A stretch of 64,000 nucleotides of DNA from Myoxocephalus aenaeus (taxonomy: Eukaryota > Chordata > Actinopteri > Perciformes > Cottidae): positions 1,364,001-1,428,000 of the forward strand of contig JBAMJR010000084.1 of the NCBI GenBank assembly GCA_038501785.1, given 5' to 3'. This document shows, piece after piece, positions 1 to 11,324 of the stretch. The translations under genes were made by a program, and so were the position numbers. Numbering within the stretch: the first letter of the stretch is position 1; each line of letters begins with the position of its first letter. The notes under the pieces were generated by a model. That model was not told the origin of the DNA and did no database searches. It saw only the letters and a program-made list of their open reading frames with translations.

Positions 1-916
1 ATAAAAAGCTGCTAAATTTAGAGGCTGCGTGCTGCCTCAGCCTGCAGCTAATGAAGCCTCCAATGGCTTGGGATAAATAATAATGAAACACATCATGTGC
101 TAATGAAGCTGGCACATCTGAAAAATGTGATCCTGTGCAAGACACAATTGATCAATTAAATCCGTCCGACTTTTAGAAATCTCAACTAATTCCTCTGCAT
201 TTTTCAATTTAGGAGGTACCGGAAAAGAACAAAATGTTTACATAGAATCATAAAACTGAGCCTATTATACTGAAACCTCATCGTCGCTGAACAAATCAGT
301 AGTTTTAGAGGTGGAGCTTTCCTCCCTGGTGATAAGCGTCATTACAGACGGCACGTTACCTCCTCATCAAAAGCTTTTTAAAAGACCACAAAAGCCACAT
401 AAACAAGAATGATGCGATAACTCTGGAGTATATGTGGTTCTTGAGCTAACAACCTGAAAACAATGTATCGATTATTCATTCTGTTTTATCAGTTCCGTGT
501 TCTTTTTTTATTATACATTTGTCAGAATGCTAAAGGTTGGTGGACTGTGTAAACCCCAATGACAACAATAAGTCCAGCGGACAGTTTCACAAAGATAGAC
601 TACATTCAATCCCTGACAAAGTCTACGATTTTTAGAGATACTGTATGTCTGAAATAGCTTGACAAATGAGGAAAAACTGTATAGACAGTGTTTATCTGGT
701 TCTAGATCAGTGGGCTATTGAACTGAACACGCTGAAGACCGCTATAAATAGAGACACGATTTGATTCGGCAAAGTGAGTCATAATTTCCAGCTACAGTTT
801 ATTTCTATTGTTGAAGGGGAACATAAATATTCGGAGGAAAAAAAACTGCTGAGGTACTGCATGAGCGGGCTTGAAAATAGCACCTGAAGGTGTGTTTCTT
901 TGTTGGCTTGCTGGTC

Positions 917-919
<3 letters not shown>
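1..919. other. Unique AT-rich non-coding DNA
   Basis: No open reading frame of convincing composition and no repeat that I recognise. A TATAAATA string occurs at about 743-750, but nothing around it supports a promoter, so I read this as ordinary intergenic or intronic sequence. Confidence 0.6.

Positions 920-1005
<86 letters not shown>
920..1005. repeat. (AC)43 microsatellite
   Basis: An uninterrupted AC dinucleotide array of 86 bp. Its purity suggests it is young and highly polymorphic. Short reading frames through it encode only Cys-Val or His-Thr repeats and are not genes. A second, shorter AC array followed by GA units lies at 1141-1165. Confidence 0.98.
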
Positions 1006-1007
<2 letters not shown>

Positions 1008-1140
1008 TTTTATTTTATGACAACTTTAGAGCCATCTCTTTCAACCTCCCTCGACAAGTTAGGACATGTCTGGACAGGAAAAGAAGCTCTCAGCAGAGGA
1101 AAATGAAAGATAATTGAAAAATGGCAGGTGTGCACACAAA

Positions 1141-1165
1141 CACACACACACACACACAGAGAGAG
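1141..1165. repeat. Compound (CA)n(GA)n microsatellite
   Basis: Nine CA units run directly into about four GA units. It lies 135 bp after the large AC array, so the two may be one locus interrupted by unique sequence. Confidence 0.9.
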
Positions 1166-3303
1166 ATTCGTAGGCTTAGGGATACATGTGCATGCACCGA
1201 TACGTGCACCGGCGCAGCTTGAAGTGCTGACAAGGTAATCCCACTCCGACCACACAGAGACACTCTTCTCTTCAAACAGCCACGCTGTGTTTCTTTGACA
1301 CAGGGGCACTAAAGCCCAGCATGGCAGTCCACATGCCGCTCGGCCAACACCACCCGCCCTCTTTCCAGGACAACACCCACCAGGACCAGGAGGAAGTCTA
1401 TGAGCATGCCTGAGCAGAGAGGCAAGAGATCAGGAAGGAGAGAGGGGAAAAACAAGAATGTGCGTCTGTGTCTGTGTGTGTATGTGTCATGATTAGATCA
1501 CAAATACTTGCGCAACTGCTGACCTGGCAAGTTTTGAACCAGCACGAATACCCCTCTCACTCATTAATACAGATACGGAAAGGAAACTGATACAATAAAT
1601 AAAAAACAGACGCCTTACCCCGAAAAACATAATAGGATATCACCCCATACTGCGATCATTCATATTCAGCACTTTCTTTATCGGAGAGCTGGCTTTGACA
1701 GATGCCAGGGTCTGACATTGATGTGGGGGGGTGTCTTCACATTGAAGCCGCTTTCAGTGTTACACGCTGATAAAAGCGAACCTCTATTAAATTACTTGCA
1801 TGTCCCCAGAGGCCCCTTGGGATGAGGGGTTAATGCTCCAAAGTGAATCGCACCATGCGTCTCGCAGCGTGTAGGGTTCTGAGAAGGCCTGATAAAGTGT
1901 GCGCAAGGCAACATGACAACGTGGGTTAGGAGCCATACAAGGAGCCGGAAATGAAGGGCGGATCTTCATCCTTTATTTTCCCGCCGCCGCCGCCCAGGGG
2001 AAGGACAGGCAGGAACGAGCGGCATTGTTAAAGATGAAACATGAAGTGGGAGCGTGTAGAGAACTCGTTCTTTCTCTGCATGTCTCCCATCTCTCCCGCT
2101 TCTTTTGACACGCAAACGCTCTTGTCCCTTCCTTACAGTGAAACTGTTTGGCGAGTTGCAATGGGAGGCTGTTGCGACGGCGGCAATCCAATTTCCATGT
2201 GAACAATTACCCTGCCGTCAGGGTTGGCAGTTCATTTATTTCAATTTGACTGACTGGGAGAACCACGCTCACCAAAGCAGCCGGCACAGCCATTGTATTC
2301 ATGGCACCATGCGGGGGATTGATGGGCCAGGTCCATTTCAGTGGGATCCAGCTGCTCTGGCCTAAATATGCTAACACCTTTAAAGTTGGCCCGTGACCCA
2401 AGGAGTGTGCGAATCACACTTTGCTCTCCTAATAGACCGTGTGTGTGTGTGTGTCCCAATTCTCACGCCTGTGTGCTTGTGTTCCTCCTGTGTCGACATG
2501 CCCTCTTGTGTATGTTTGTCTGTCTTGATGTATGACCAGGAGACACGGGTGCGAGCGTGAGCCGCACACACCCGCACCATCCTTTTTGGGCACGGCACTT
2601 TTGCTCATTAGGACTGATAGGCTGCTTCTGTGTCTGTTTACCGCTCCGTCACCATTTTCAAGGCTCCTGCTATCTCCCCTCCGCCAGCTGGACACTTGAG
2701 CAACGAGAGCACAAGGACACACACGCACATAAACTACACATTTAAATGTGCAAGTGTGCGGGGACGTTTCGTACCTTTCTCGGCTGCCGACCTCGATGTC
2801 TCTTGTAATCTTTCAATCTCTGTTAGTCTCTCAAACAAACACACAAACGCAACCTCTCCATGTCTGGGCAGCAGCAGCTTGGGCTAATCTCCCGATGCTA
2901 ACTGGCCCTCCCCGCCCCCAGCTGGATGTTGCAGCTCTCCAGCGGGACAGAGTGACTGTTTGCTGTGTGGACACAGCTGGCGGATGTAGGGAACCTGATT
3001 AAACGGCCTGGCCTGGCGGAGAAGAGCTACTTTCGGGAGCCAATGGCTTCTCCGACATCGCCGCCACATCCAGACGGTTGCTAATACACACAAAAAGGTG
3101 TCGGGGCAGGCATGCATACACAAGCCCACTAATCAACTCAAATCATTCTTGGATACACATCTGAGAGCAAACACTGTCGTGGCGTATGACAAACGCTGCC
3201 CTTATTCCACAACTAGGGTGGCAAATATAGGTGGTTTTCCTGCAGTTTTTTTTTTTATAAATTGGTGAATACATGTCAGAAAAAAAAAAGCTCAAATGAG
3301 GTT
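1166..3303. other. Unique non-coding DNA with minor simple repeats
   Basis: Mixed-composition sequence without a supportable gene. It holds a short CCG trinucleotide run at 1980-1995 and a 15-bp GT run at about 2440-2454. Reading frames on both strands around 2.2-2.7 kb are short, overlap each other and lack any family signature. Confidence 0.55.
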
Positions 3304-3490
3304 CTCAACCAGTGTCTAAACCCAAAATTACTCCATTTAATATGCAAATCTTTACATTTAAGAAACTGGATCTGGGACAAGTTACACACATTTTGCTTGA
3401 CAAATGACTCAAATGATTAATTGATATGAAAATTGTCACTGGGTAATTTTCTTTCTATCAGGTATCGCTTAGTCGACTTATCGTTTCAAA
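3304..3490 (+). repeat. Fragment of abundant teleost interspersed repeat (family A)
   Basis: The order of short blocks matches a repeat I know from many percomorph genomes: a 'CTAAACCCAAAATTACTCCA' block, then 'GCAAATCTTTACATTTAAGA', then 'TTTTGCTTGACAAATGACTC', then a 'GATTAATTGAT' block and a terminal 'GACTTATCGTTTCA'. It is clearly diverged. Four other fragments of the same family occur at 7960-8135, 9190-9300, 9420-9640 and 12290-12545. The family name is not certain from memory; no coding capacity is seen. Confidence 0.75.
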
Positions 3491-3597
3491 AACTAATTTT
3501 CCTTGTGACACGTTGCTTTGACGGCTGCAGGGAATTTCTTTTTTCTCTCTCGCTCCTGTCAGAGATCAGACTCTTTAAAGAACAGGTAATGACTCAT

Positions 3598-3712
3598 TGT
3601 TTTGCTCAAGGGCACTTCAGCAGGTTTGACGTTTGCTCACACACAGAGACTTAAATCCCGGCTTCCTCTGGTTGGAGGGCAGCTGCTCTAATCCGTACAG
3701 CACCCTGAGGCG
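3598..3712 (+). repeat. Teleost interspersed repeat fragment (family B)
   Basis: Contains the block 'TTGCTCAAGGGCACTTCAGC' followed about 50 bp later by a 'CCCGGCTTCCTC' and 'CTAATCCGTACAGC' arrangement. This order is typical of a very common fish repeat. A second copy with the same 'GGACACTTCA' core is found at about 23236-23375. The copy is diverged and truncated. Confidence 0.6.
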
Positions 3713-4055
3713 ATTCCTCTGCGCCCAACGCACACGCACCCTCCACTTCCATACAGCGTCGCAACACACATGCAGCAACAATTAAGAAGTCAGGCGGGCA
3801 GACTGACTGCTGGGAAGGAATCCATTACACACCTTATTGGTTATAATGATTTTACTTCACCAGCATAAACGCCAATGAGCCATGAAGGTATCTTGTAATG
3901 TGGTTTAGTCGCAGTGCCCGGCTTTAGTTTGGTTTCAAGGGGAATACTGATCTTATGGTGACTGATTGCTCGCCTAGCCGCTTAGAAGAATTCAAATGAA
4001 AAGTCTGTACCAGAGCACGAGGAGAACCAAATGTCTGTTTATAGTAGCTTCGGTC

Positions 4056-4305
4056 TTAAAAGGACAAGTTTTGGGAAACATGCCTATTTGCTTTCTGTCC
4101 AAGAGTGAGATGAGAAGATTGATATAAATTCCGTGTTTGTGCGGGTAGGTGCAGAGGTGGAGCCGGGACATGTTTAGCCCAGCTTAAAATACACACTGGA
4201 AGCACTGTTCAATGTGAAAATATACAGCTTCCAACACCTCCAAAGCTCAGTAATCAACACGTTGTATCTCATTAGTTTAATCGCGGAAAAAAACAAAAAA
4301 CTACT
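4056..4305 (+). repeat. Teleost interspersed repeat fragment (family C)
   Basis: The succession 'ACAAGTTTTGGGAAACATGC', 'TGAGATGAGAAGATTGATA', 'CACACTGGAAGC', 'CTCCAAAGCTCAGTAATCAA' and 'CACGTTGTATCTC' follows the consensus of a widespread percomorph repeat (from memory). The matching blocks keep order and approximate spacing. The element may continue to about 4560, where it meets a LINE-like tail. Confidence 0.7.
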
Positions 4306-4584
4306 TATTATCCGGTTTACAGTTTGTCTATCCATCTGTCATGTACTGTAATTCTGTGCAGCTTTTTTGGTGATAGTGTGGGTTGCCAGACACGGTTGGT
4401 GGGCATAGGTGTGGTCTCTGTGCATGCTACCGAACCTGGTAACCTCCCTGTGACGGTGAAATGAGTTAGTGGTTACTGTATACGTGCAGCAGGTTAGTAA
4501 TCGGACTTCTTTCCGGATTTCTTTCCAACAACAGACCTCAGATACTTCATATTTAAATACACTTGTCACTTTCACATTAAAACT

Positions 4585-4676
4585 TATCAGTTTGTCTGTG
4601 CACTTTATTTTAATGTTATATTCTATTGTAAATGTAACCCGAAACATACCTGGCAATAAACAGTTCTGATTCTAAA
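4585..4676 (+). repeat. 3' tail of a non-LTR retroelement (LINE/SINE-like)
   Basis: The block 'CACTTTATTTTAATGTTATA' followed by 'CCTGGCAATAAACAGTTCTG' and 'ATTCTAAA' resembles the 3' ends of fish non-LTR retroelements, which often finish in repeated 'TTCTGATTCTGA' units. Only the tail is visible; there is no reverse transcriptase sequence nearby. Confidence 0.5.
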
Positions 4677-7600
4677 TGCGTTTTTAAACTTAATTTAACT
4701 GACACTGCTTACTGCTGACTTTTTTGTGTGTGTTTGAGAAAGTGAAAGCGTTTACATTTATCAAATAAATGTTGAGCGTGGTACTTTGTGTTAGTTTCAG
4801 ATTTAGTCTGAAATTGGATGGAATTACTTTAAATACTAGGAAGCATTTACTTGTAATTATCTGCCCTTTAATCCACCGGCTCTGCTTTTACTCGTTTGAA
4901 AATGTTCTCCTGCACGTGCATACTCTTAAGAAGCAGATTAGAAACTTGGTCACAAGCAATTGATGTTCGCCAGGAGATACTCAACCAGCAGGGGATATCA
5001 GCTTTCTTCAATACTCTACCCCGATTACATGAAGTGGAAGAAATCCACGGTCACTGCACCCATCTGTTGCTCACCAAGAACTAATTACAGCAAGAGCTGA
5101 ACCACCAGTTCGTTTTTTTTCTTTTCTCCATACCATTTTGTGTGCGTATTAAACAACACGATGAGCTCTACAGTTATTGTTAAGTGTATCTTTTTTCCAC
5201 TTGGACAGAGCTAGCCTTAATGCTCACTCATCTCACTCTTACAGAGAAAGCAAATAATGTTGAGCTGTTCCTTTAATAAACACAGGTATGAGCCTGTATG
5301 AATAGAGCACAAGCTGTGAGAGATGAAATCTCTCAGGTTCTGTCTGGAGGCGTGAGAGCTGAACGAGCGAGAGAGGCAACCTCAGAAAAGAAGGCAGGAG
5401 GGATGAAGAGATGATCGAGAGACAGGAAGACAGGACCAGAGGGAGGACAATCACACACATGTTACCAGCTGAGTCTCCATAGTTCCTTTGTCGGGCTGGC
5501 AGGTGCCTATCACTTGTCAAGATGAGTCAGAGTGTGAATAGTGAGTACTGTAATAGTGGTGGCATAAGCGTTGGCTGAGGCCCAGAAAGATTCCAGCTTT
5601 TGGTAATGACTAACAGCTATCAGGTAATAGCCCAAAGATTAGCCAGCTCTCCTCGGCATATGGAGAAAAGGTCACGTTTAGAGCTTAAAAGGTAATGGCT
5701 AAATTAGCTGCAAAAAATACCTCATAAAATTAAATAGCTTCCAGCGAGAAGGAGGGCTTTCCGCTGGCCGTGCAGAAGGAAATAGACTTGGCTAGTTTTT
5801 AATTAGTCGGACGACAAAAAGAGAATCACAGGAAGGGTAGAGTCTGATAAAAATGTGTGTATGCCTCCACACAAAACCTCGACTCATAACACAAGAGCGC
5901 CTTCTCACTTCCTCCTCCTCTCACGATAATTAATGAAAATCCACATTTGCTCCGGCTACCTCCAACACTCCTCAGTGCCGTACACTGAAATGTTCTTGAT
6001 GCTATTGAAACCACTCCACAACACTCATCCCTCCGTCCGCCGACCCTGCAATCTTTATCCATCATCTATCAGTGTTTCAGCAGCCAGAGGGGAGAGAGCT
6101 GCTAAGCAGGGCCTGACTAATGGCTAAACAAACACCATTATCAGGCCTCGGTGGCCGAACGCTGAGCTACAGGAGCCGCAGAGCAGCTGAGGCTCTTTAA
6201 TACTTAATCCCCGCTGCCCTGCTCTGCTAGCGGCGGCTCCAAACTAAACTAGGAAGGGGCGGCGCTGAAGGTCAACTAATGAGGGAATAAGCACAGCAAA
6301 ATCAGAGAGGAGGAGGTTTGAGGTAAAGAGGACCGTCACGCATACATGCACACACACAAGCACAATCACTTGAATCAAAAGCGGAGTGGTGAATAGACTG
6401 TATTAAGAGGGGCTGGACAGAAGTGTGGCCCACTCGTCTTGGCCAATTCCCCCTCTAAAAAAAAAAAAGGCTCAGGGAGAAGTTAATGAGCCTGTTACAG
6501 CCCCACAGTTCCCATGATAAAGCCGCTCATTACACCACATGTTCGGGCAAGAGGACTGCGCGTATGCGTTTGCGCACACATTGGTGTTTGTGTGCCACCT
6601 GACCCATTGCGGTCACCTGCTATTCGTACCTTCATGAGTCCCCATTTTTCCCCAATAAACGCACTTTCACACACCAATCATCTCTCGAGGCGCAGTCGAT
6701 GACTCTCACACTCGCTCGCCCGCCTACATTCACCGACTAAGTCACACCAGTGATCACATTTATCAGGCGCGCACACACATATGTACACACACGCACACAC
6801 ACACACACACACACACTCAATCAAGTGTGACTGAGTGAGAAAGCCACTCAATGAGAGTGGGTGATTAGGCCCTCGGAGAGTAGCCCTGACCTTTCCCTCC
6901 ACATCAAGTCCTCCCTGCGCATGTGTGTTTTTATGAGTCAGTGTCTGTAAGCTCTCGGGCCCGCACCACTTCACATCAAATGTCACTGACTTAAATGAGA
7001 TGGCCAGACAGACAGAGTGATGGAGGAGAGGGGAAACGAAGGGAAGGAGGAGACAGAAGGAGGGATATATGGGATGAGAGAAGGGAAGAAACGTGAGAAA
7101 GAGAGGGGATAATGTTTACAGAAGGCCACAAGAAGAAGAAAAAGCCAGTGCCGGAGATGCTGCTGCCGGGCAACGAGCTCTCCTTCTAGCGCCAGAGCCT
7201 CTAAAGTCTGAGCTAAAAGGAGTTTCTGGTGAACCTGCATGATTTAATCTGATTTGGCGCAGAATCCTGACCGGTGTCCTCGTAGACAGACATTACCAAT
7301 AACTAGACATCGGCAGTCTTCTCACTTCTCGTTTGCTTATATCGGTCATATAGAGGCATCAGTACTAAAGTGACACTGTTTTATATAACCAGTTAAAAGT
7401 TCCTCACGGTAACTTTTAAAAAAGAAAGGAGAGAGAAAGACGGAAAAAGAGAGCGAGAGAGAGAGAGAGCTGCCACAGATCAATCTTCTGTCTCGGTTCT
7501 CTCCCCCTTTGCATGACAAACAGAAAAGCCGAGGTATTTTTAAATTTGTTGGTGGTTGTGGGAATACAGCGCAGGCCCTTGTGGGTACGCAAACCTCCCT

Positions 7601-7959
7601 CTCCTACTGTCGACATGGTTGAGTGTGCACTTCCGTGTTCTCAGAGCTCAGACGGACGGAGAGGCAAGTCTGAGTCAGGCCTCTGAGGAGCGAGTGAGCA
7701 CGGGGAAACCGAGGTTTTGTTTGAAGGCTTGTTGAGCTACTAAATGCTGAGGCTTCGTTAGCAGCCAAATTATATGCATGCATGGGCTTCTTTATTACAC
7801 AGAGCTTGGTATTCGTGTAGATGCTCCAAAGATGTTTTGGTCCAAGTTTTAACTCCTGAAGGCTAATTAGAGTTGAATACAACTCGGGTCACATTTGTTG
7901 TTCACAATAGCAATCAGCAGGTTCATTGATGAAGTATAAAATGTGACATCACTTCAGCT
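4677..7959. other. Non-coding DNA with scattered simple repeats
   Basis: No supportable gene. Holds a CA array at 6792-6816, purine-rich tracts at about 7015-7110, a GA run at 7449-7469 and an imperfect inverted repeat at 6172-6240. Reading frames are short and mutually overlapping. Confidence 0.5.
6172..6240. repeat. Imperfect inverted repeat
   Basis: The left arm GGAGCCGCAGAGCAG (6172-6186) pairs with the right arm at 6219-6240, which carries seven extra bases in the middle. It could fold as a bulged hairpin. It lies in unique, GC-richer sequence without a gene. Confidence 0.5.
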
Positions 7960-8135
7960 GAAATTATTAGTTGATTAATAAATCAAAAGTAACTTATTTT
8001 GATAATTTATTGGTTAGTTTTCCCCTCTATAGATAAACGGATTATCTTTGGATTTTTGACTGTTGGTCAGACAAAACATGCAATTTGAAGATGTCGATGA
8101 AATGAAGACACTATTTTCTAACATTATAAAGAGCA
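7960..8135 (-). repeat. Teleost repeat family A fragment, reverse orientation
   Basis: Read on the - strand this matches family A. On the + strand the blocks 'TTAGTTGATTAATAAATC', 'TTTTGATAATTTATTGGTTA', 'GACTGTTGGTCAGACAAAAC' and 'CTATTTTCTAACATTATAAA' appear in the reverse order expected. It lies 1.6 kb before the DNA transposon. Confidence 0.7.
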
Positions 8136-8637
8136 AACAATGAAACATAACTAGCAGCTCACATGAGAAAATAAATAAAATCAGCATTAGTTACGTCGCA
8201 GAACGTCGCTAAAAGGAAGTTCCTTAATGCAAGAAGCTCCAATCAGACCGGTACAAAACAATCCCCATGTTAGCCAAACTTATTTGGAAGAGAAAGAAAA
8301 ACTATTTCTGTTGTAAACAACCATCGAAGGTTATAAACCATCTCCATGTTTCATCTTTGACCGACCAACGTTGTTTCCCATAGTTTTCCAGTGCAAAGAC
8401 AGATTATTACAAACATTTAACGAGCCACTTTAAAGTTTCAATCCAATTGAGGTTGTTTTGGTGACTGTTTACAACCCGTCGGATCTTCTGACTTGCTTTT
8501 CACACTGACTTTGGTGTCTCAGCAGTTTCTCTGGTGAGCACAGCGTTGTCATATCCGATAGAAATTATGACAAAAACTGTGAAAGTAAGTCATGTTGAGG
8601 CAAACTGGGATTATCCTTTAATAGCAGGTTAAATTAT
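8136..8637. other. Unidentified AT-rich sequence, possibly an old repeat
   Basis: Follows directly on the family A fragment and has the patchy texture of a decayed interspersed repeat. I cannot name one with confidence, and no coding potential is visible. Confidence 0.35.
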
Positions 8638-8709
8638 GTGATGCTGGTGGGACTGCTTCCCATCTGCCTCATCCCTTTCCCCATCTCTCTTCTGCTGTCA
8701 TCGCCGCAG

Positions 8710-8894
8710 ATCTCAGAGGAGATAGTGAACCGGCACTCACCGTTGACGGGCCGGAGGACGTGTGGCGCGGCGCCCGGGTTAATTAAGTTTGAAATCGTAG
8801 AGATGATCAGTGGTGCTGCCACTCAGACCGCCAGCCTCCCTCCACTCCCTCGCCGTGTCCCTGCTACTACCAAAGTGTTCAGGCTGTCTGACAG
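8710..8894 (+). other. Candidate protein-coding exon (unconfirmed)
   Basis: A 185-bp stretch is open in one frame (about 61 codons; the peptide begins ISEEIVNRHSPL and ends near KVFRLSD). It is preceded by a long pyrimidine-rich tract ending in GCAG at 8706-8709 and followed by a donor-like ACAG|GTAGGG at 8891-8900. The phase would be 0 at the start and 2 at the end. I do not recognise the peptide. The opposite strand also holds a GTGAGT donor-like site inside the interval, so strand is uncertain. An open 185 bp can occur by chance. Confidence 0.2.
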
Positions 8895-9189
8895 GTAGGG
8901 AGGTGTTTGTGTGAGGGAAAGAATGTGTGTTATTTAGTCTCAGACTCTTAAAGGGAAGAGAAGCAGGAAAGGAATGTGGAACTATTAGTCAATTATTTGT
9001 TTAGGCAGAACATTTAAATTCCTTCCTTTTTTTCTCTCCTTGGATTGAAGGTATCGTATGCAGTACTGGCTGTAAAGCTCCTTCAGAATTCTTGGGGATT
9101 TTTGGGCTATACAACAGATCAAGACTTTATTTGACAGGAAAATGAATGATTTCAAGGATCAATTGTTCATTTAAGACAACTATAATGTA

Positions 9190-9300
9190 AATCAGCCAAA
9201 CGCTTGCTAGTTCAAGCTTCTCAAATGTGAGAATTTAGTTTTGGACGAGGAATTCAACCTTGGGCTCTGAGAAATGTGATGGTGGGTACTCAGATACTTT
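9190..9300 (-). repeat. Teleost repeat family A fragment, reverse orientation
   Basis: Contains 'CTTCTCAAATGTGAGAATTT' and 'CCTTGGGCTCTGAGAAATGT', both diagnostic of family A on the reverse strand. Internal sequence between the two blocks is shortened, so this copy is internally deleted. Confidence 0.65.
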
Positions 9301-9419
9301 ATATACTGTATATTGCTTTATATACACTCGTACTGTGCCACACCAACATTGGATAGTATAATCACTTAATCAACCGAATATTTTCTCCATTAGGTAATTA
9401 CTCTGTGAGATGTGAAATT

Positions 9420-9640
9420 AATTATCATTACAACTCCCTCGAGCCCAAGGTGACGTCTTCAGAGGACTTGTTTTGTTCAGCCAACTGTCCAAAACTCTGA
9501 TTCAAAAACACAGAAAAAAGGAGCAAATCTACACAACCAACAGAACGTTTGACACGTTTGCTTAAAAAGATAAATGAAAATCTCAATGACCGATCAAAAT
9601 AGCTGTTGATTAATTCAATGTCGCAAGACTTTATTGTATC
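9420..9640 (+). repeat. Teleost repeat family A fragment
   Basis: The blocks 'GAGCCCAAGGTGACGTCTTC', 'CTTGTTTTGTTCAGCCAACT', 'GTCCAAAACTCTGATTCAAA' and 'CAAAATAGCTGTTGATTAAT' follow the family A consensus in forward order. The copy ends about 95 bp before the transposon's left end and is convergent with the preceding fragment. Confidence 0.75.
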
Positions 9641-9732
9641 AGCTCTGCTCACACAAATTCATGTAGAGAACTTCATTCTGTAAATTTCACACAAACACAC
9701 TCTGGCCAGAGTGATCGGTGTTAGAAAATAAA

Positions 9733-9734
9733 TA
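9733..9734. repeat. Target-site duplication TA (left)
   Basis: The TA dinucleotide directly before the left terminal inverted repeat is matched by a TA at 11661-11662, as expected for pogo/Tc1-mariner superfamily insertion. A two-base match is weak alone, but its position exactly abutting both repeats is convincing. Confidence 0.8.
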
Positions 9735-9762
9735 CCGTATTTTTTGCACTATAGGGCGCACT
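9735..9762. repeat. Left terminal inverted repeat of the pogo element
   Basis: 28 bp that match the reverse complement of the right end with a single mismatch (G versus T at the 20th base). The first 19 bases are identical. Similarity fades after GGCGCACT. Confidence 0.92.
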
Positions 9763-9789
9763 TAAAAGCCTTTAATTTTCTCAAAAAAC

Positions 9790-9809
9790 GACAGTGCGCA
9801 TTATAATCC
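9790..9809 (+). repeat. Left subterminal repeat of the pogo element
   Basis: The 20-mer GACAGTGCGCATTATAATCC recurs near the right end at 11613-11632 with three substitutions and in the same orientation, so it is a direct and not an inverted repeat. Such subterminal motifs may be extra transposase binding sites; that role is inferred. Confidence 0.75.
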
Positions 9810-10030
9810 GAAGCGCTTTACATATGGATTAATTCTGGTTTTGCTTACTGACCTAAGCGATTTTGTGTGGTGTAAGGCGTTCACGGCGCTAAGTCAAAAT
9901 GTTTTAGTACGACTTTGGTAAACTACAAAGCCGCACCGTTTGCAGCATTACGGCTACCGTAGCCAGGACGTCGCGGAGTAATTCATACTGTGCTTCACCA
10001 TAATATTACAGTGTGTGTATAAGGAAAAAA

Positions 10031-10504
10031 ATGGCACCTGTCAAAAGACACGCTTACAACGCGGACTTCAAACTCAAGGCTATCAGTCACGCAGTAGAAC
10101 ATGGGAATAGAGCAGCTGCGAGAGAATTCTACATTATTGAATCAATGGTACGGAAGTGGAGGAAGCAAGAAGATGACTTGCGCCAAGTAAAGAAGACCAC
10201 ACAGAGTTTCCGCGGGAACACAGCGAGATGGCCACAGTTAGAGGACAACATTGAACAGTGGGTTATTGAACAGAGAGCAGCAGGTAGAAGCGTCTCTACG
10301 GTCTCTATTCGACTGAAGGCAACAGCGTTAGCACGGGACATGGATATCGATGACTTCCGAGGCGGTCCTTCTTGGTGCTTTCGTTTTATGAAAAGACGTA
10401 ATCTCTCTATCCGCACACGAACTACCATCTTCGCAGCAACTGCCAAAAGATTACGAAGAAAAGCTGGTCATTTTCCGCGCATACTGCAAAAACAAGATCA
10501 CTGA
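10031..10504 (+). pseudogene. pogo/Tigger transposase, N-terminal DNA-binding half
   Basis: Encodes the part of the transposase that recognises the transposon ends. I start at the ATG at 10031 (MAPVKRHAYNADF) because the family-like sequence begins there; an in-frame ATG at 10013 would add six residues. Residues about 9-50 form a psq/Brinker-like helix-turn-helix (pattern FKLKAISHAVEHGNRAAARE, then MVRKWRKQ). Residues about 65-130 match a CENP-B/Tc5-type helix-turn-helix (WPQLEDNIEQWV, then FRGGPSWCFRFMKRRNLSIR). After about residue 133 (near 10430) the frame departs from homology into an unrelated arginine-rich tail ending at 10504. The continuation lies one base over, in the frame that starts at 10431. 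So this is the first half of a frameshifted gene. Confidence 0.88.
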
Positions 10505-11303
10505 AAAGAAGATCCTGCCAGAGCACATCACCAACATGGACGAGGTTCCCCTCACCTTTGATATCCCCGTGAACCGCACTGTGGAGAAAACAGGGACCAA
10601 AACGGTGTCTATACGCACCACAGGGAACGAGAAGTCATCCTTCACTGTAGTTCTCAGTTGCCAGGCTAATGGCCAGAAACTTCCACCCATGGTCATTTTC
10701 AAGAGAAAGACTTTGCTAAAAGAAACGTTTCCAGCCGGCGTCATCATCAAAGCTAACCCAAAGGGCTGGATGGACGAGGAAAAGATGAGTGAGTGGCTGG
10801 GAGAAATTTACGTCAGAAGACCGGATGGCTTTTTTCACAAATCTCCGTCCCTATTGATCTGCGACTCCATGCGCTCCCATCTCACCGATGCTGTCAAAAA
10901 ACAAGTGAAGCAAACTAATTCGGAGCTTGCCATCGTTCCGGGTGGATTAACTAAAGAACTCCAGCCGCTGGATATTGGTGTCAACAGGGCGTTCAAAGTT
11001 AAACTGCGAGCTGCGTGGGAGCAGTGGATGATAGAAGGCGAACACGCGTTCACCAAGACAGGGAGACAGCGCCGGGCGACTTACGCCACTATATGCCAAT
11101 GGATCGAGGATGCCTGGGCTACGGTATCAGTCTCAACTGTGGTCCGAGCTTTCACAAAGGCCGGAATCATCACTGAACTGCCAGCTAACAGCAACGACAC
11201 CGACTCGGATAATGACGAGAGGGATTCGGGCATGTCGGATGCCGTAATCGGCCAACTGTTAAACTCTGACACTGAAGATGAAGAATTTGTGGACAAGGAA
11301 TAA
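10431..11303 (+). pseudogene. pogo/Tigger transposase, C-terminal DDE catalytic half
   Basis: Carries the DDE_1 superfamily endonuclease that cuts and rejoins transposon DNA. The homologous frame is open from about 10431, where it picks up from the upstream half after a one-base shift. The first internal ATG is at 10536. Counting from that Met, the catalytic acids are visible as D2 in MDEVPLTFD, D110 in LLICDSMRSH and D146 in ELQPLDIGVN. The last two are separated by 35 residues, within the pogo/Tigger range. The GGLTKELQPLD context is typical of the family. The C-terminus is acidic (DTDSDNDERD, then DTEDEEFVDKE). The two halves together would be about 423 residues, a normal family length. 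An intact triad means the frameshift is the only obvious lesion. Confidence 0.9.
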
Positions 11304-11324
11304 ACTGAAAAAGTGAGTGTATTG

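Noticed and set aside
743..750. TATAAATA string as a promoter
   Set aside because: A lone TATA-like word in AT-rich DNA with no downstream gene is not evidence of a promoter.
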